Positions 1 through 8,109 of a DNA stretch of 64,000 bases are shown here, piece after piece. The notes below the pieces were generated by a model that was not told the origin of the DNA, searched no databases, and saw nothing but the letters and a program-made list of their open reading frames with translations. Made by a program: the position numbers and the translations under genes. Position 1 is the stretch's first letter; the number at the start of each line of letters is the position of its first letter. Origin of the DNA: Paraburkholderia solisilvae (lineage in GTDB: Bacteria; Pseudomonadota; Gammaproteobacteria; Burkholderiales; Burkholderiaceae); assembly GCF_902859875.1 (NCBI RefSeq), contig NZ_CADIKF010000016.1, forward strand, positions 62,001 to 126,000, written 5' to 3'.

Positions 1-262
1 GTTCCGTGCGCACTCCTCGCCATGAATGGCAGGCGGATCCTGCCGTTCATGCATCACCACTCTCCGGTTTGATTGGCCGGCTGCCAGGATTCGCTTCTTC
101 GAGCCGCTGACCTCCGCCTGCGCAAAGCGATCGTCACGACAGACGGCTTCTCTCGTACATCGACAGCTTCGACGCCGCGGCGACGATACCTGAATATCGC
201 GCAGATAAACCGTCGCGAATCTTCTCGCACATCCGTTCTCTTCCCTCATTTTTTCGCTCTTC

Positions 263-275
263 GTGAGCATTTCAC
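263..275. promoter_or_regulatory. Candidate GntR operator, site A (imperfect palindrome)
   Basis: The sequence GTGAGCATTTCAC is a GTGAG-N3-CTCAC palindrome with one mismatch in the right arm. It lies 96 bp before a perfect copy and about 210 bp upstream of the porin start. The same palindrome precedes both GntR genes, which suggests that one or both of them control the porin. This is inference from motif recurrence. Confidence 0.55.
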
Positions 276-358
276 GGCGAAAAAATATTGAAATTCTTCT
301 TGTGCCGGATTTTTTTGTCATTCTAAATTCCCCGAAACGAACGATCTACCTGTTGCTC

Positions 359-371
359 GTGAGCATCTCAC
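359..371. promoter_or_regulatory. Candidate GntR operator, site B (perfect palindrome)
   Basis: GTGAGCATCTCAC is a perfect 5-3-5 palindrome about 115 bp upstream of the porin start codon. Together with site A it could allow cooperative or looping repression of the porin promoter. FCD-type GntR proteins are dimers that bind short palindromes of about this size. Confidence 0.65.
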
Positions 372-484
372 AGAGCACTCGATAAAGCGCATGGAAATAT
401 CCCGATCGGAAAAGCAATTTATTTTATGTTCAATATTATTAGGTATCCAAATTTAAATATATTCATACAACCGGATTTTGGAAA

Positions 485-1534
485 ATGATTAAATTAAAAC
501 CAGGCTGTTCAGCGGCTGTGCTCGTGCTTGCGGCGATCGCGTCCAAACCCGCCTGTGCGGAAGTCACGCTCTACGGAATTCTCGACACGTTTGTCGGCTA
601 CACCAACGCCGGCGGCAAGGGCGCGCAGACCGCGGAACAGAGTGGCGGACTCTACGCAAGCCGGGTGGGGCTGAGAGGGAGTGAGGACCTGGGCGGCAGC
701 CTGCGTGCGACGTTCGACCTCGAGAACGGCATTCTGACCAACAACGGCTCGGCCACGAATTCGACGCAGGCGTTCAGCCGCAACGCGTGGGTGGGTCTCG
801 CGAGCCGCTACGGTGAAGTGCGCTTTGGCCTGCAGAATTCCGCGCTGCTGATCATGCACAGCAGGTTCGATGCATTCAACGGCGGCACATATGGCTCTCT
901 GCTGCACAACGCATCGACGTTCACGTTCCGGTACAACAACATGATCACGTACTGGTCGCCGAATGTGGCGGGCTTCACCTTTTCCGGCGGTGTGAGTCTG
1001 GGTGGCCAGACATCGCCGCACGATGCGTTGAATGCGTACGTGGGTGCGATCGACTACCAGCGCGGTCCGGTTTACCTCGGCGTAAGTCACGCCGAGCAGA
1101 ACGGCGCAAACGGCGAGGTGCTGACGAAAACCACCTTCGCCGGCGGCAGCTATCAGTTCGGCAATCTGACCGGCTACGTTGGCTTCTATCGCGGCAACAA
1201 CCTGGGCGCGAATCTCAACACGAATGTCGCGGGCACCTATCACAGCGTGTACTGGCTATCGGCCGGATACATGGTTACGCCTGCATTACACCTGATGGCA
1301 GGCATTGGCTATGTGCAGGACAGCACTGCGCAACATGACAACGCCGGCGAGGTCAGCATCGGCACGTACTACAACCTGAGCAAACGCACGCTTCTTTACG
1401 CGACCGTGGCTCGGCTCGTCAACCGTCATGGTGCGAGCTACGCGCTGATCGGGAATGGGCCGTTCACGCCCAATACACCGGCTCGCGGTGAAGGCGTTAC
1501 CGGCGCTCAATTGGGCATCGTGCAGTTTTTCTAA
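485..1534 (+). CDS. Outer-membrane porin, Burkholderia OmpC-like type
   Basis: The protein is a trimeric beta-barrel porin that would let small anionic solutes cross the outer membrane. It has a signal peptide of about 25 residues ending at AEVTLYGILD, the usual first strand of Burkholderiales porins. Strand motifs SRVGLRGSEDLGG and NAWVGLASRYGEVRFG (within the first 125 residues) and a terminal phenylalanine (GIVQFF), needed for barrel insertion, are all present. The length of 349 residues is normal for the family. It stands alone before the GntR gene, but two copies of the presumed GntR operator upstream tie it to the catabolic cluster. The ribosome binding site before this ATG (TTTTGGAAA) is weak. 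Confidence 0.93.
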   Translation: MIKLKPGCSAAVLVLAAIASKPACAEVTLYGILDTFVGYTNAGGKGAQTAEQSGGLYASRVGLRGSEDLGGSLRATFDLENGILTNNGSATNSTQAFSRNAWVGLASRYGEVRFGLQNSALLIMHSRFDAFNGGTYGSLLHNASTFTFRYNNMITYWSPNVAGFTFSGGVSLGGQTSPHDALNAYVGAIDYQRGPVYLGVSHAEQNGANGEVLTKTTFAGGSYQFGNLTGYVGFYRGNNLGANLNTNVAGTYHSVYWLSAGYMVTPALHLMAGIGYVQDSTAQHDNAGEVSIGTYYNLSKRTLLYATVARLVNRHGASYALIGNGPFTPNTPARGEGVTGAQLGIVQFF

Positions 1535-1684
1535 CGATGGGAATCGCGATCGCAGAGGAATGCACGTTCGAACGAATGCGCCTGCTTTTTCTCATCTGAG
1601 CAGCTCAAAAGCATTCAATTTTTTCGCGTGCAATTTTTTTATGGCTGTTCTAAGTTAACTCAACGCCTGCCCAGTAGTACGTCT

Positions 1685-1697
1685 GTGAGCAGCTCAC
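1685..1697. promoter_or_regulatory. Candidate GntR operator, site C
   Basis: GTGAGCAGCTCAC is a perfect palindrome (six-base arms around a central A). It lies 20 bp before the first GntR start codon, overlapping the expected promoter or leader, so autoregulation is likely. Confidence 0.68.
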
Positions 1698-1716
1698 GAG
1701 TCGAAGGAGAGATGTC

Positions 1717-2463
1717 GTGAAAGAGTCAGCCGTAGCGTTGCCTGTGCAGTTGATCGATTGTTCGAGCGAAGCGAAGCTGCTTAGCGAGCGTGCGTGCTCA
1801 ACCATCCGGCATGACATTCTGTCGTGTGTGATCGAGCCCTCGGCGACACTGACTGAAGCTTCGCTGATGACGCGTTACGGAATCGGCAAGGCGACTTGCC
1901 GGGTTGCGCTGCAGCGGCTCGCACAGGAAGGTTTTTTGCGAGCGGTGCCGCGGCAGGGCTACGTGGTGCGGCCGATCACGCTGAAAGACGTCGAGGAAGT
2001 ATTCGCACTGCGGTTGCAGCTCGAACCGCTTTCCGCGCGGCTTGCGTCGGGCAGGGCCGATATCGGTCTCTTGAAGGGACTCGAACGCGCTTGCCGTAAC
2101 GACGATGTTTCTCTCGGCATCAGCAACCGCATCGGCATTTTCATGGATGCAAACGCGGCCTTTCATATGGCGATCGCGGAATCGTCGGGCAACAGCCGGC
2201 TCGTGAAGACCTTGGGCGGCTTGCTCAACGAGATGGCGCGGCTCGTTGCGCTTGGCTTTGGCGTGCAGAACACGAAGCCTGAAATACGTCACGACCACAC
2301 AAAGATGATCGAGGCGCTCGAAAGCGGCAACGGACGCCGCGCTGAACAGATCGCTTACAGGCACGTCGCGACGTTTCGCGACATGACAATGGAGAAAGTG
2401 ATGGCCAGTCTCAGAGACACCCACGCCGGCTCACCGATCGTGCCGTTGCGAGGCACGCGATGA
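1717..2463 (+). CDS. GntR-family regulator, FadR/FCD subfamily (copy 1)
   Basis: This is a transcription factor with an N-terminal winged helix (about residues 22-90, with TLTEASLMTRYGIGKATCRVAL as the GntR-type helices) and an all-helical FCD ligand domain (about residues 95-230). The FCD metal or ligand positions are suggested by the conserved D, H and H in MDANAAFHMAIA, IRHDH and AYRHVATFRDM. These proteins usually repress catabolic genes until a carboxylate ligand binds. It overlaps the following ATPase gene by four bases (ATGA), so it heads the operon it probably controls. A close paralogue sits at 11025. A good ribosome binding site (AAGGAGAG) supports the ATG or nearby GTG start. Confidence 0.92.
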   Translation: MKESAVALPVQLIDCSSEAKLLSERACSTIRHDILSCVIEPSATLTEASLMTRYGIGKATCRVALQRLAQEGFLRAVPRQGYVVRPITLKDVEEVFALRLQLEPLSARLASGRADIGLLKGLERACRNDDVSLGISNRIGIFMDANAAFHMAIAESSGNSRLVKTLGGLLNEMARLVALGFGVQNTKPEIRHDHTKMIEALESGNGRRAEQIAYRHVATFRDMTMEKVMASLRDTHAGSPIVPLRGTR

Positions 2464-3245
2464 GCGCGTTGCCGATGCGGGCGATGGCGGCAACGCTTGC
2501 GAGCGAACCGGTACGCGTTGCGGTCGAGCTGGCGCATGTATCGAAGCGCTACGGCAAGCTGGACGTGCTCGACGACATTTCGCTTGCGGCGCCGGTCGGC
2601 TCGGTGCTGGCCATCGTCGGCGCATCCGGCTGCGGCAAGAGCACGCTGCTGAACATCATCGCCGGGCTCGTGAAGGCCGATAGCGGCAAGATGCGAATCG
2701 ACGGGGTGGCGGGCAAGCGCTCCGAGGACACGCGCGTGATCGGCTACATGTTTCAGGAGGACCGGCTGCTCCCGTGGCGCACGATTGCCGCCAACGCGGA
2801 ATTCGGGCTCGAGGCGGGGTCGCTCAATGCAAACGTGCGCCGCGAGCGCGCGCTCGAAATGCTGCATATGACCGGCCTCCAGGGTTTCGAAAACGCGTAT
2901 CCGCACGAACTGTCCGGCGGCATGCGCAGCCGCGTCGCGCTTGCGCGCAGCCTCGTCGTCAAGCCTTATATCCTGCTGATGGACGAGCCGTTCTCGAAGC
3001 TCGACCCGCAGATGCGCTCGCAAATGCACGCCGAACTCCTGCGCGTGCGCGAACAGCTGAAGATGACCGTTGTGTTCGTCACGCACGACGTCGAAGAGGC
3101 AATCGTGCTGGCCGACCGTGTCGTCGTGCTGCGGCCTCGCCCAGGACGGGTGCGCGACGTGCTCGATATCGAACTCGCGCGTCCCCGCAACCCGCTTGCG
3201 GCTGAAGTAGCCGAAACCGTGCGCCATGTGCGCGCCCTTATCTAA
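2460..3245 (+). CDS. ABC transporter ATPase, nitrate/sulfonate/taurine type
   Basis: This is the nucleotide-binding subunit of an importer of the SsuB/TauB family. The Walker A motif GASGCGKST lies near residue 58, the Q-loop at MFQEDRLLPW, the signature LSGGMRSRVALARS near residue 145, Walker B at ILLMDEPFSKLD and the switch histidine in VTHDVEEA. It is translationally coupled to the GntR gene before it and followed by its permease. The two binding proteins at 9781 and 11828 are the likely partners. Length (261 residues) is usual; the first 20 residues look dispensable, so a downstream start is possible. Confidence 0.93.
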   Translation: MSALPMRAMAATLASEPVRVAVELAHVSKRYGKLDVLDDISLAAPVGSVLAIVGASGCGKSTLLNIIAGLVKADSGKMRIDGVAGKRSEDTRVIGYMFQEDRLLPWRTIAANAEFGLEAGSLNANVRRERALEMLHMTGLQGFENAYPHELSGGMRSRVALARSLVVKPYILLMDEPFSKLDPQMRSQMHAELLRVREQLKMTVVFVTHDVEEAIVLADRVVVLRPRPGRVRDVLDIELARPRNPLAAEVAETVRHVRALI

Positions 3246-3255
3246 GGACAATGCG

Positions 3256-4065
3256 ATGTCATCCGTTTTCGCAGCACGCTCTGCTTCGCCGACGCGATCC
3301 GCACGGATGGGTGGGCTTATACGCGTCGCGTTGCAGCGTCTGTCGCTTGTCGCAATCTTGCTGGTGTTATGGTGGCTCGCCGCGCAACGCGTACCGGCGT
3401 TCATTTTGCCGGGTATCGGCAAAACCTGGGACGCGTTGCGCGAACTCATCGCGTCCGGCACCTTCACCGAAGATCTGGGCATCACGTTGTACCGCGTTGT
3501 CGCGGGCTTCCTGCTTGCTGCGCTGATCGGCGCGCCGCTCGGTATTCTGCTCGGTTCGAACCGGCGCCTCGGTCTGTACTTCGAACCGGCACTCTCGGTG
3601 CTCAATACGGTTTCCGCGGCTATCTGGGCAATCTTCGCGCTGATCTGGTTCGGCATCTCGAACGGCACGACGATCTTCGTGGTGTTCATGGAAGCGATGC
3701 CGCTGATCCTGACCAACGTCTGGCAGGGTTCGCAAAGCGTCAACGCGGAGTACGTGGAACTCGCACGCAGCTTCCAGATGTCGCGTGCCAAGGTGATGGC
3801 GAAAATCTATGTTCCGACCGTGCTGCCGTACTTCTTTTCAGGCGCGCGGCTCGCATTCGGGTTCGGCTGGCGGGTGTCGCTCGTTGCCGAAACGATCGGC
3901 TCGTCCAATGGCGTCGGCTACCGGCTGCGCCAGGCCGCGGACCTCGTGCAGACCGACCAGGTCTTTGCGTGGACACTGACGTTGATTGTGTTAATGGTCT
4001 TGCTCGAATACGGCATTCTGAAACCGATCGAGAACTATCTGTTCCGTTGGAAGAAGCGGGTGTGA
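3256..4065 (+). CDS. ABC transporter permease, SsuC/TauC type
   Basis: The protein is the membrane subunit of the same importer, with about six hydrophobic segments. A BPD-type EAA loop is visible near residue 185 (VELARSFQMSRAKVMAKIYVP), where it would contact the ATPase. I chose the ATG at 3256, preceded by AAGGACA, because it lies ten bases after the ATPase stop; an upstream in-frame ATG at 3226 would overlap the ATPase. The length of 269 residues is normal. Only one permease gene is present for two binding proteins in the cluster. Confidence 0.92.
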   Translation: MSSVFAARSASPTRSARMGGLIRVALQRLSLVAILLVLWWLAAQRVPAFILPGIGKTWDALRELIASGTFTEDLGITLYRVVAGFLLAALIGAPLGILLGSNRRLGLYFEPALSVLNTVSAAIWAIFALIWFGISNGTTIFVVFMEAMPLILTNVWQGSQSVNAEYVELARSFQMSRAKVMAKIYVPTVLPYFFSGARLAFGFGWRVSLVAETIGSSNGVGYRLRQAADLVQTDQVFAWTLTLIVLMVLLEYGILKPIENYLFRWKKRV

Positions 4066-4128
4066 TCCGCTGACAGGAACCCATCAAGACACTGGATAAT
4101 TACTTCCGCTATATATATAGGATTCCAT

Positions 4129-5142
4129 ATGAGTGAAAAGATGAAAGCGCTGATTCTCGATGAACACGGCGATGTCGACAAGTTGCGAGTCGGCGAAAAG
4201 CCGATGCCGAGGGCGATCGCGCAGCACGTCGTGATTCGCGTGCGTGCGTCGTCGTTCAACTACCACGACGTGTTCACCGTCCGAGGCATGCCCGGCATCA
4301 AGGTGCCTTTGCCGGTCGTGATCGGGCTCGACATGGCGGGGGAGATCGTCGAAGTCGGCGACGATGTCGAAGGATGGAAGGTCGGCGCGCGCGTGCTCGT
4401 GAACCCGCTCAATAAAAAGAAAGGCCTGATGGGCGAAATGCTCGACGGCGGCATGGCCGAGTATTGCCTCGTCGCTGCCGATCAATTGATCGCGATGCCC
4501 GACGAAGTGAGCTTCGAACAGGCAGCGTCGTTGCCGGTCGCCTATGGCACCGCGCACCGGATGCTCGTCACGCACAAGACGATCAAGGCGGGCGACCGCG
4601 TCGTGATTCTCGGCGCGAGCGGCGGCGTCGGCACGGGCTGCGTCGTGCTCGCCAAGATGCTCGGCGCCGAAGTCGTGGCCGCGGCGGGCAGCGCCGATAA
4701 GGCCGAGCGGCTGAAGGCGCTTGGCGCCGACCACGTGATCAACTACAAGGAAGCCGATTTTTCGAAGTGGGTCATCGAAAAATACGGCAAGCCGCAGCGC
4801 CGCAGCTATGAAGGCGGCGCGGACGTCGTGGTCAATTTCACGGGCGGCGACACGTGGGTGCCGTCGCTCAGATGCATCAAGCGCGGCGGCAGTCTGCTCG
4901 TCTGCGGCGCGACGGCCGGACACGATCCGAAAGAGGATTTGCGCTACATCTGGAGCTTCGAGATCCGTGTGATCGGCTCGAACAGTTTCTATGACGACAA
5001 CCTGTCCGCATTGATGGAGTTGATCCGCACGAAACAGATTTCCGTGCAGATCGACAAGGTGCTGCCGCTCGAACAGGCGGCAGAGGGGCTGCGCATGATT
5101 CGCGATCGCGAAGTGCTCGGCAAGATCGTCGTTACGCCTTAA
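4129..5142 (+). CDS. Medium-chain dehydrogenase/reductase, quinone oxidoreductase-like
   Basis: This is an NAD(P)H-dependent oxidoreductase of the MDR superfamily. The GroES-like domain covers about residues 1-130 and the Rossmann domain follows, with the nucleotide-binding loop GASGGVGTG near residue 160. The cysteine-rich structural zinc loop of classical alcohol dehydrogenases is missing and replaced by NPLNKKKGLMGE, so it is nearer to the quinone oxidoreductase or enoyl reductase branch. It sits 63 bp after the permease and 12 bp before the thioesterase. Its substrate could be an intermediate of the CoA-linked pathway. The start has an AGGATT ribosome binding site just upstream. Confidence 0.88.
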   Translation: MSEKMKALILDEHGDVDKLRVGEKPMPRAIAQHVVIRVRASSFNYHDVFTVRGMPGIKVPLPVVIGLDMAGEIVEVGDDVEGWKVGARVLVNPLNKKKGLMGEMLDGGMAEYCLVAADQLIAMPDEVSFEQAASLPVAYGTAHRMLVTHKTIKAGDRVVILGASGGVGTGCVVLAKMLGAEVVAAAGSADKAERLKALGADHVINYKEADFSKWVIEKYGKPQRRSYEGGADVVVNFTGGDTWVPSLRCIKRGGSLLVCGATAGHDPKEDLRYIWSFEIRVIGSNSFYDDNLSALMELIRTKQISVQIDKVLPLEQAAEGLRMIRDREVLGKIVVTP

Positions 5143-5154
5143 GCGGGGGCCGGC

Positions 5155-5601
5155 ATGACAGAAGCGAAACAACTGGAAGCCGCAGACGTCGAAGCGATGC
5201 TCACGCGCGGTCCCTATCATCAATGGCTCGGTTTGCGGGTGCTGAGCGTCGGCGACGGGGAAATCGAAATCGCGGCGAAATGGCGCGAAGAATGGGTGGT
5301 GAACCCGGAGCGACGCTATACGCACGGCGGAATTCTGGCGGCGCTCGTCGATCTGACCGCGGACTGGGCGCTGGTGTCGAAAACCGGCAGAGGCGTACCG
5401 ACGATCGACCTGCGTGTCGACTATCACCGCGCAGCGATGCCGGGCGATCTGGTCGCGCGCGGCAAGGTCGTCAAGTTCGGCAGCTCCGTGTCGGTCGCGG
5501 AGGCCGCCATTTATGACCAGTCGGGCGTGTTGCTCGCGAGCGGCCGCGGCGTCTACTCGACCGCGCCGGCGCCGGTTGCCGCTCCCGTGTCGAAAGCGTG
5601 A
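5155..5601 (+). CDS. PaaI-family hotdog thioesterase
   Basis: The protein has the single hotdog fold of PaaI/YdiI-type acyl-CoA thioesterases. The HGG motif (TYTHGGILAALVD, near residue 58) and the following DLRVDYHRAAMPGDLVARG strand are typical. Such enzymes hydrolyse aryl-CoA or stalled CoA esters. It is twelve bases downstream of the oxidoreductase with a GGGGG ribosome binding site and precedes the VOC protein and CoA ligase, which fits release or salvage of CoA in the same pathway. The length of 148 residues is typical. Confidence 0.9.
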   Translation: MTEAKQLEAADVEAMLTRGPYHQWLGLRVLSVGDGEIEIAAKWREEWVVNPERRYTHGGILAALVDLTADWALVSKTGRGVPTIDLRVDYHRAAMPGDLVARGKVVKFGSSVSVAEAAIYDQSGVLLASGRGVYSTAPAPVAAPVSKA

Positions 5602-5620
5602 CGTCGGCGTGAGTCTGCGT

Positions 5621-6532
5621 ATGAACACGAGCACGTCGAGTGCACCCGGGCAGACGCTCGATCACGTCGTCGTCAACGCGATGTTCGACATCGACGCCGC
5701 GGCGGCCTGCTTTGCCGAACTCGGCTTCGCACTGACGCCGCGCGGTTATCACTCGCTCGGCTCCGTCAACCATCTGATGATGTTCGGCGACCACTACCTC
5801 GAACTGGTCGGTTTGCCGGCCGGTTCGATGCGGCTGCGGCGCGAAATACTCGAAAGCCGCCTCGGCATCGACGGGCTCGTGTTCAGAACGGACGACGCGA
5901 GCGCGACATATGCAAGGCTGATCGCCGCGCACCTCCACGCAACCGAACCTCAATCGTTCTCGCGACCAGTGGAAATCGACGGCGTCGAACAAGTGGCGAA
6001 GTTCGCGACGACGCGCCTCGAGCCTGGTGAACTGTCCGCGGGACGCGTCTATTTTTGCGAGCATCTGACGCCGCAATGGGTGTTTCGCGATGAATGGACG
6101 AAGCATCCGAATCGCGCAACGCGGCTTGCCGAACTCGTGGTGGTGAGCGCGGATCCGCACAGTGAAGCGCAACGCTATGCATTGACGGCCGGCGAGGACA
6201 GCGTGACGGCCACGCCAGGTAGCGCCGGTGTGCGATTGAGCCTGCGCGGCTTCGATTTACGGTTCGTCGGCGAAGCCGCGTATCAAGCCCGCTACGGGCC
6301 GCTTGCGTGCCACGCCGCCGGCCGTGCGAGCTACTTCGGCGCGCTCGTGGTCGAAACCGCCGGACTGCGTTCCGTGCGGGAGAAACTGGCGTCGATGGCG
6401 CAACGCGACCCCGCATCGGTGAAGGTTGCGCACGCAACGACAGGCGACGGCGTAGCGGCCGTTCGCGTGCTGCTTTCCCCACTCAACACTTTGATCGAAT
6501 TTATCGGAACTGTCGAACATGCACATTCCTGA
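5621..6532 (+). CDS. VOC-superfamily protein (glyoxalase-like domain)
   Basis: The first 130 residues form a glyoxalase-like module: LDHVVVNAMFDIDAAAACF at the start, GSVNHLMMFGDHYLELVG, then GIDGLVFRTDD. A second, weaker module fills the C-terminal half. Histidines at LDHVV and NHLMMF and the glutamate in YLELVG are the usual metal-ligand positions. The family includes lyases, isomerases and extradiol dioxygenases, and I cannot say which reaction is run. I chose the ATG at 5621; a GTG at 5609 is also possible. Its last 14 bases overlap the acyl-CoA ligase start, so the two are translationally coupled. Confidence 0.8.
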   Translation: MNTSTSSAPGQTLDHVVVNAMFDIDAAAACFAELGFALTPRGYHSLGSVNHLMMFGDHYLELVGLPAGSMRLRREILESRLGIDGLVFRTDDASATYARLIAAHLHATEPQSFSRPVEIDGVEQVAKFATTRLEPGELSAGRVYFCEHLTPQWVFRDEWTKHPNRATRLAELVVVSADPHSEAQRYALTAGEDSVTATPGSAGVRLSLRGFDLRFVGEAAYQARYGPLACHAAGRASYFGALVVETAGLRSVREKLASMAQRDPASVKVAHATTGDGVAAVRVLLSPLNTLIEFIGTVEHAHS

Positions 6533-8066
6533 GAATCTCGGCGACCTGATCGACACCGCACGCGATCCGCACAAGCTCGCGCTGGTCGCGCTCGGGGACC
6601 TGGACGAAACGGAGGACGGCTGGCGCGATACGCGCATCACGTATGGCGAACTCGATGCGCTCGCCAACGGCGTCGCGCGAGCCCTCGAACGGCGAGGACT
6701 GGCACGCGGGCAGCGCGTCGCGATTCTGGCCGCCAATTGCGCGGAGTACGTGGCGGCGTTGCTCGGCATCATGCGCGCGGGGCTGGTCGCGACGCCGGTC
6801 AACTTCAGGTTTCCGCAAGCGCTGTCGACCTTCGTGATACGCGACAGCGACGCGCAACTGGTGTTTTGCGATGCGGCGCGGCTCGCCGATTGCCCGGCCG
6901 ATCTGCCGACCGTGGTGTTCGATACGGACGGCGCCGACGGGTTTGCGTCGTTCGTGGACCCTGGCGCGTACGACGCGGTCAGACCGGAGCCGGGCGCGCC
7001 GGCGATGTTTCTCTATACGTCAGGTTCCACCGGCAAACCCAAAGGCGTGATGCTGTCGCACGACAGCCATCTGTGGGTCGCGCGTACGCGCGCCGCCGCG
7101 CAGCCGCCGCAGGCGCATCGCTTCCTCGTCGCGGCGCCGCTTTATCACATGAATGCGCTGACGCTGGTGCTGATGTCGTTACACGGCCACGGCACGGTGG
7201 TGCTGCTGCCTCAGTTCAAGGCACGTGCCTACATCAGCGCGATCGAGCGCTATGGCGTCACATGGCTCACGTCGGTTCCGCCGATGATCGCGATGATGCT
7301 GCGTGAACCCGATCTGCTCGCGCGCACCGATCTGGCGTCGGTGCGTTTTATCCGGATGGGCTCGGCGCCGGTCGGCGAAAGCCTGCTCGCGCAGATTGCT
7401 GCGGTGTTCCCGAATGCAAAAGTAACGAACGTCTATGGAACCACCGAAGGCGGTCCGATCGTGTTCGGCCCGCATCCGGACGGCCTCGAGCCGCCGCCGC
7501 TTTCGGTCGGCTACCCGCATCCCGAAGTACGGGTGAGGCTGCTTGATGTGCCCGAAGGCGCGTCTGAAAGCGGCGCCGCGACCGGCGTGCTGGCGGTCAA
7601 AAGCCCGGCCGTCATGCTCGGCTATCACAACCGCAAGGATCTGCCGGTGCCGCTGACCGACGACGGCTTCTATGTGACGGGAGACGTGTTTCATCGCGAC
7701 GAGCAGGGCTTTTACACATTCGTCGGCCGCGCGGACGACATGTTCGTTTCCGGCGGCGAGAACATTTTCCCCGGCGAAGTCGAACGCATGCTCGAAACGC
7801 ACCCCGCTATCGCGCAGGCCTGTGTCGTGCCGGTCAACGACGACATCAAGGGCACCAAACCGGTGGCATTCGTCGTGCGCCGCGCGGGCAGTGCGCTGAC
7901 CGAGGACGACGTGAAGCAATACGCCCTCGCGCACGCACCGGCGTATCAGCATCCGCGGCGGGTCTGGTTCATCGATACGCTGCCGCTCGCGTCGACCAAC
8001 AAGATCGATCGGGCGGTATTGAAGCACACCGCCCATGCGGAATTGTCCGCAAGCGGAGCCGCCTGA
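6519..8066 (+). CDS. AMP-forming acyl-CoA synthetase / aryl-CoA ligase
   Basis: This enzyme activates a carboxylic acid to its CoA ester with ATP. The phosphate-binding loop YTSGSTGKPKGVMLSH is near residue 165, the YGTTEGG motif near residue 308, the hinge GRADDMFVSGGENIFPGEVE near residue 405 and the C-terminal catalytic lysine in STNKIDRAVLK. The length (515) is normal. Its start overlaps the VOC gene and the UbiD-type decarboxylase follows 43 bases later. The context suggests an aromatic acid as substrate, but the acid pocket cannot be read from sequence alone. Confidence 0.92.
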   Translation: MHIPENLGDLIDTARDPHKLALVALGDLDETEDGWRDTRITYGELDALANGVARALERRGLARGQRVAILAANCAEYVAALLGIMRAGLVATPVNFRFPQALSTFVIRDSDAQLVFCDAARLADCPADLPTVVFDTDGADGFASFVDPGAYDAVRPEPGAPAMFLYTSGSTGKPKGVMLSHDSHLWVARTRAAAQPPQAHRFLVAAPLYHMNALTLVLMSLHGHGTVVLLPQFKARAYISAIERYGVTWLTSVPPMIAMMLREPDLLARTDLASVRFIRMGSAPVGESLLAQIAAVFPNAKVTNVYGTTEGGPIVFGPHPDGLEPPPLSVGYPHPEVRVRLLDVPEGASESGAATGVLAVKSPAVMLGYHNRKDLPVPLTDDGFYVTGDVFHRDEQGFYTFVGRADDMFVSGGENIFPGEVERMLETHPAIAQACVVPVNDDIKGTKPVAFVVRRAGSALTEDDVKQYALAHAPAYQHPRRVWFIDTLPLASTNKIDRAVLKHTAHAELSASGAA

Positions 8067-8109
8067 TGTCCAGGCCGAACTTCGCATTCACCTCATCGAG
8101 GAGACCGGC

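Larger units (their letters stand above)
1..484. other. Long AT-rich leader before the porin gene
   Basis: I see no credible gene here. The 72-codon open frame at 73-291 has no family resemblance and no ribosome binding site. The stretch is visibly richer in A and T than the genes around it, mainly from 230 to 484, and carries two palindromes (263-275 and 359-371) that match those in front of the two GntR genes. It is best read as the regulated promoter region of the porin. Confidence 0.6.

Noticed and set aside
4084..5634. A 516-codon minus-strand frame
   Set aside because: It is the antisense of the oxidoreductase and thioesterase genes with no recognisable protein.
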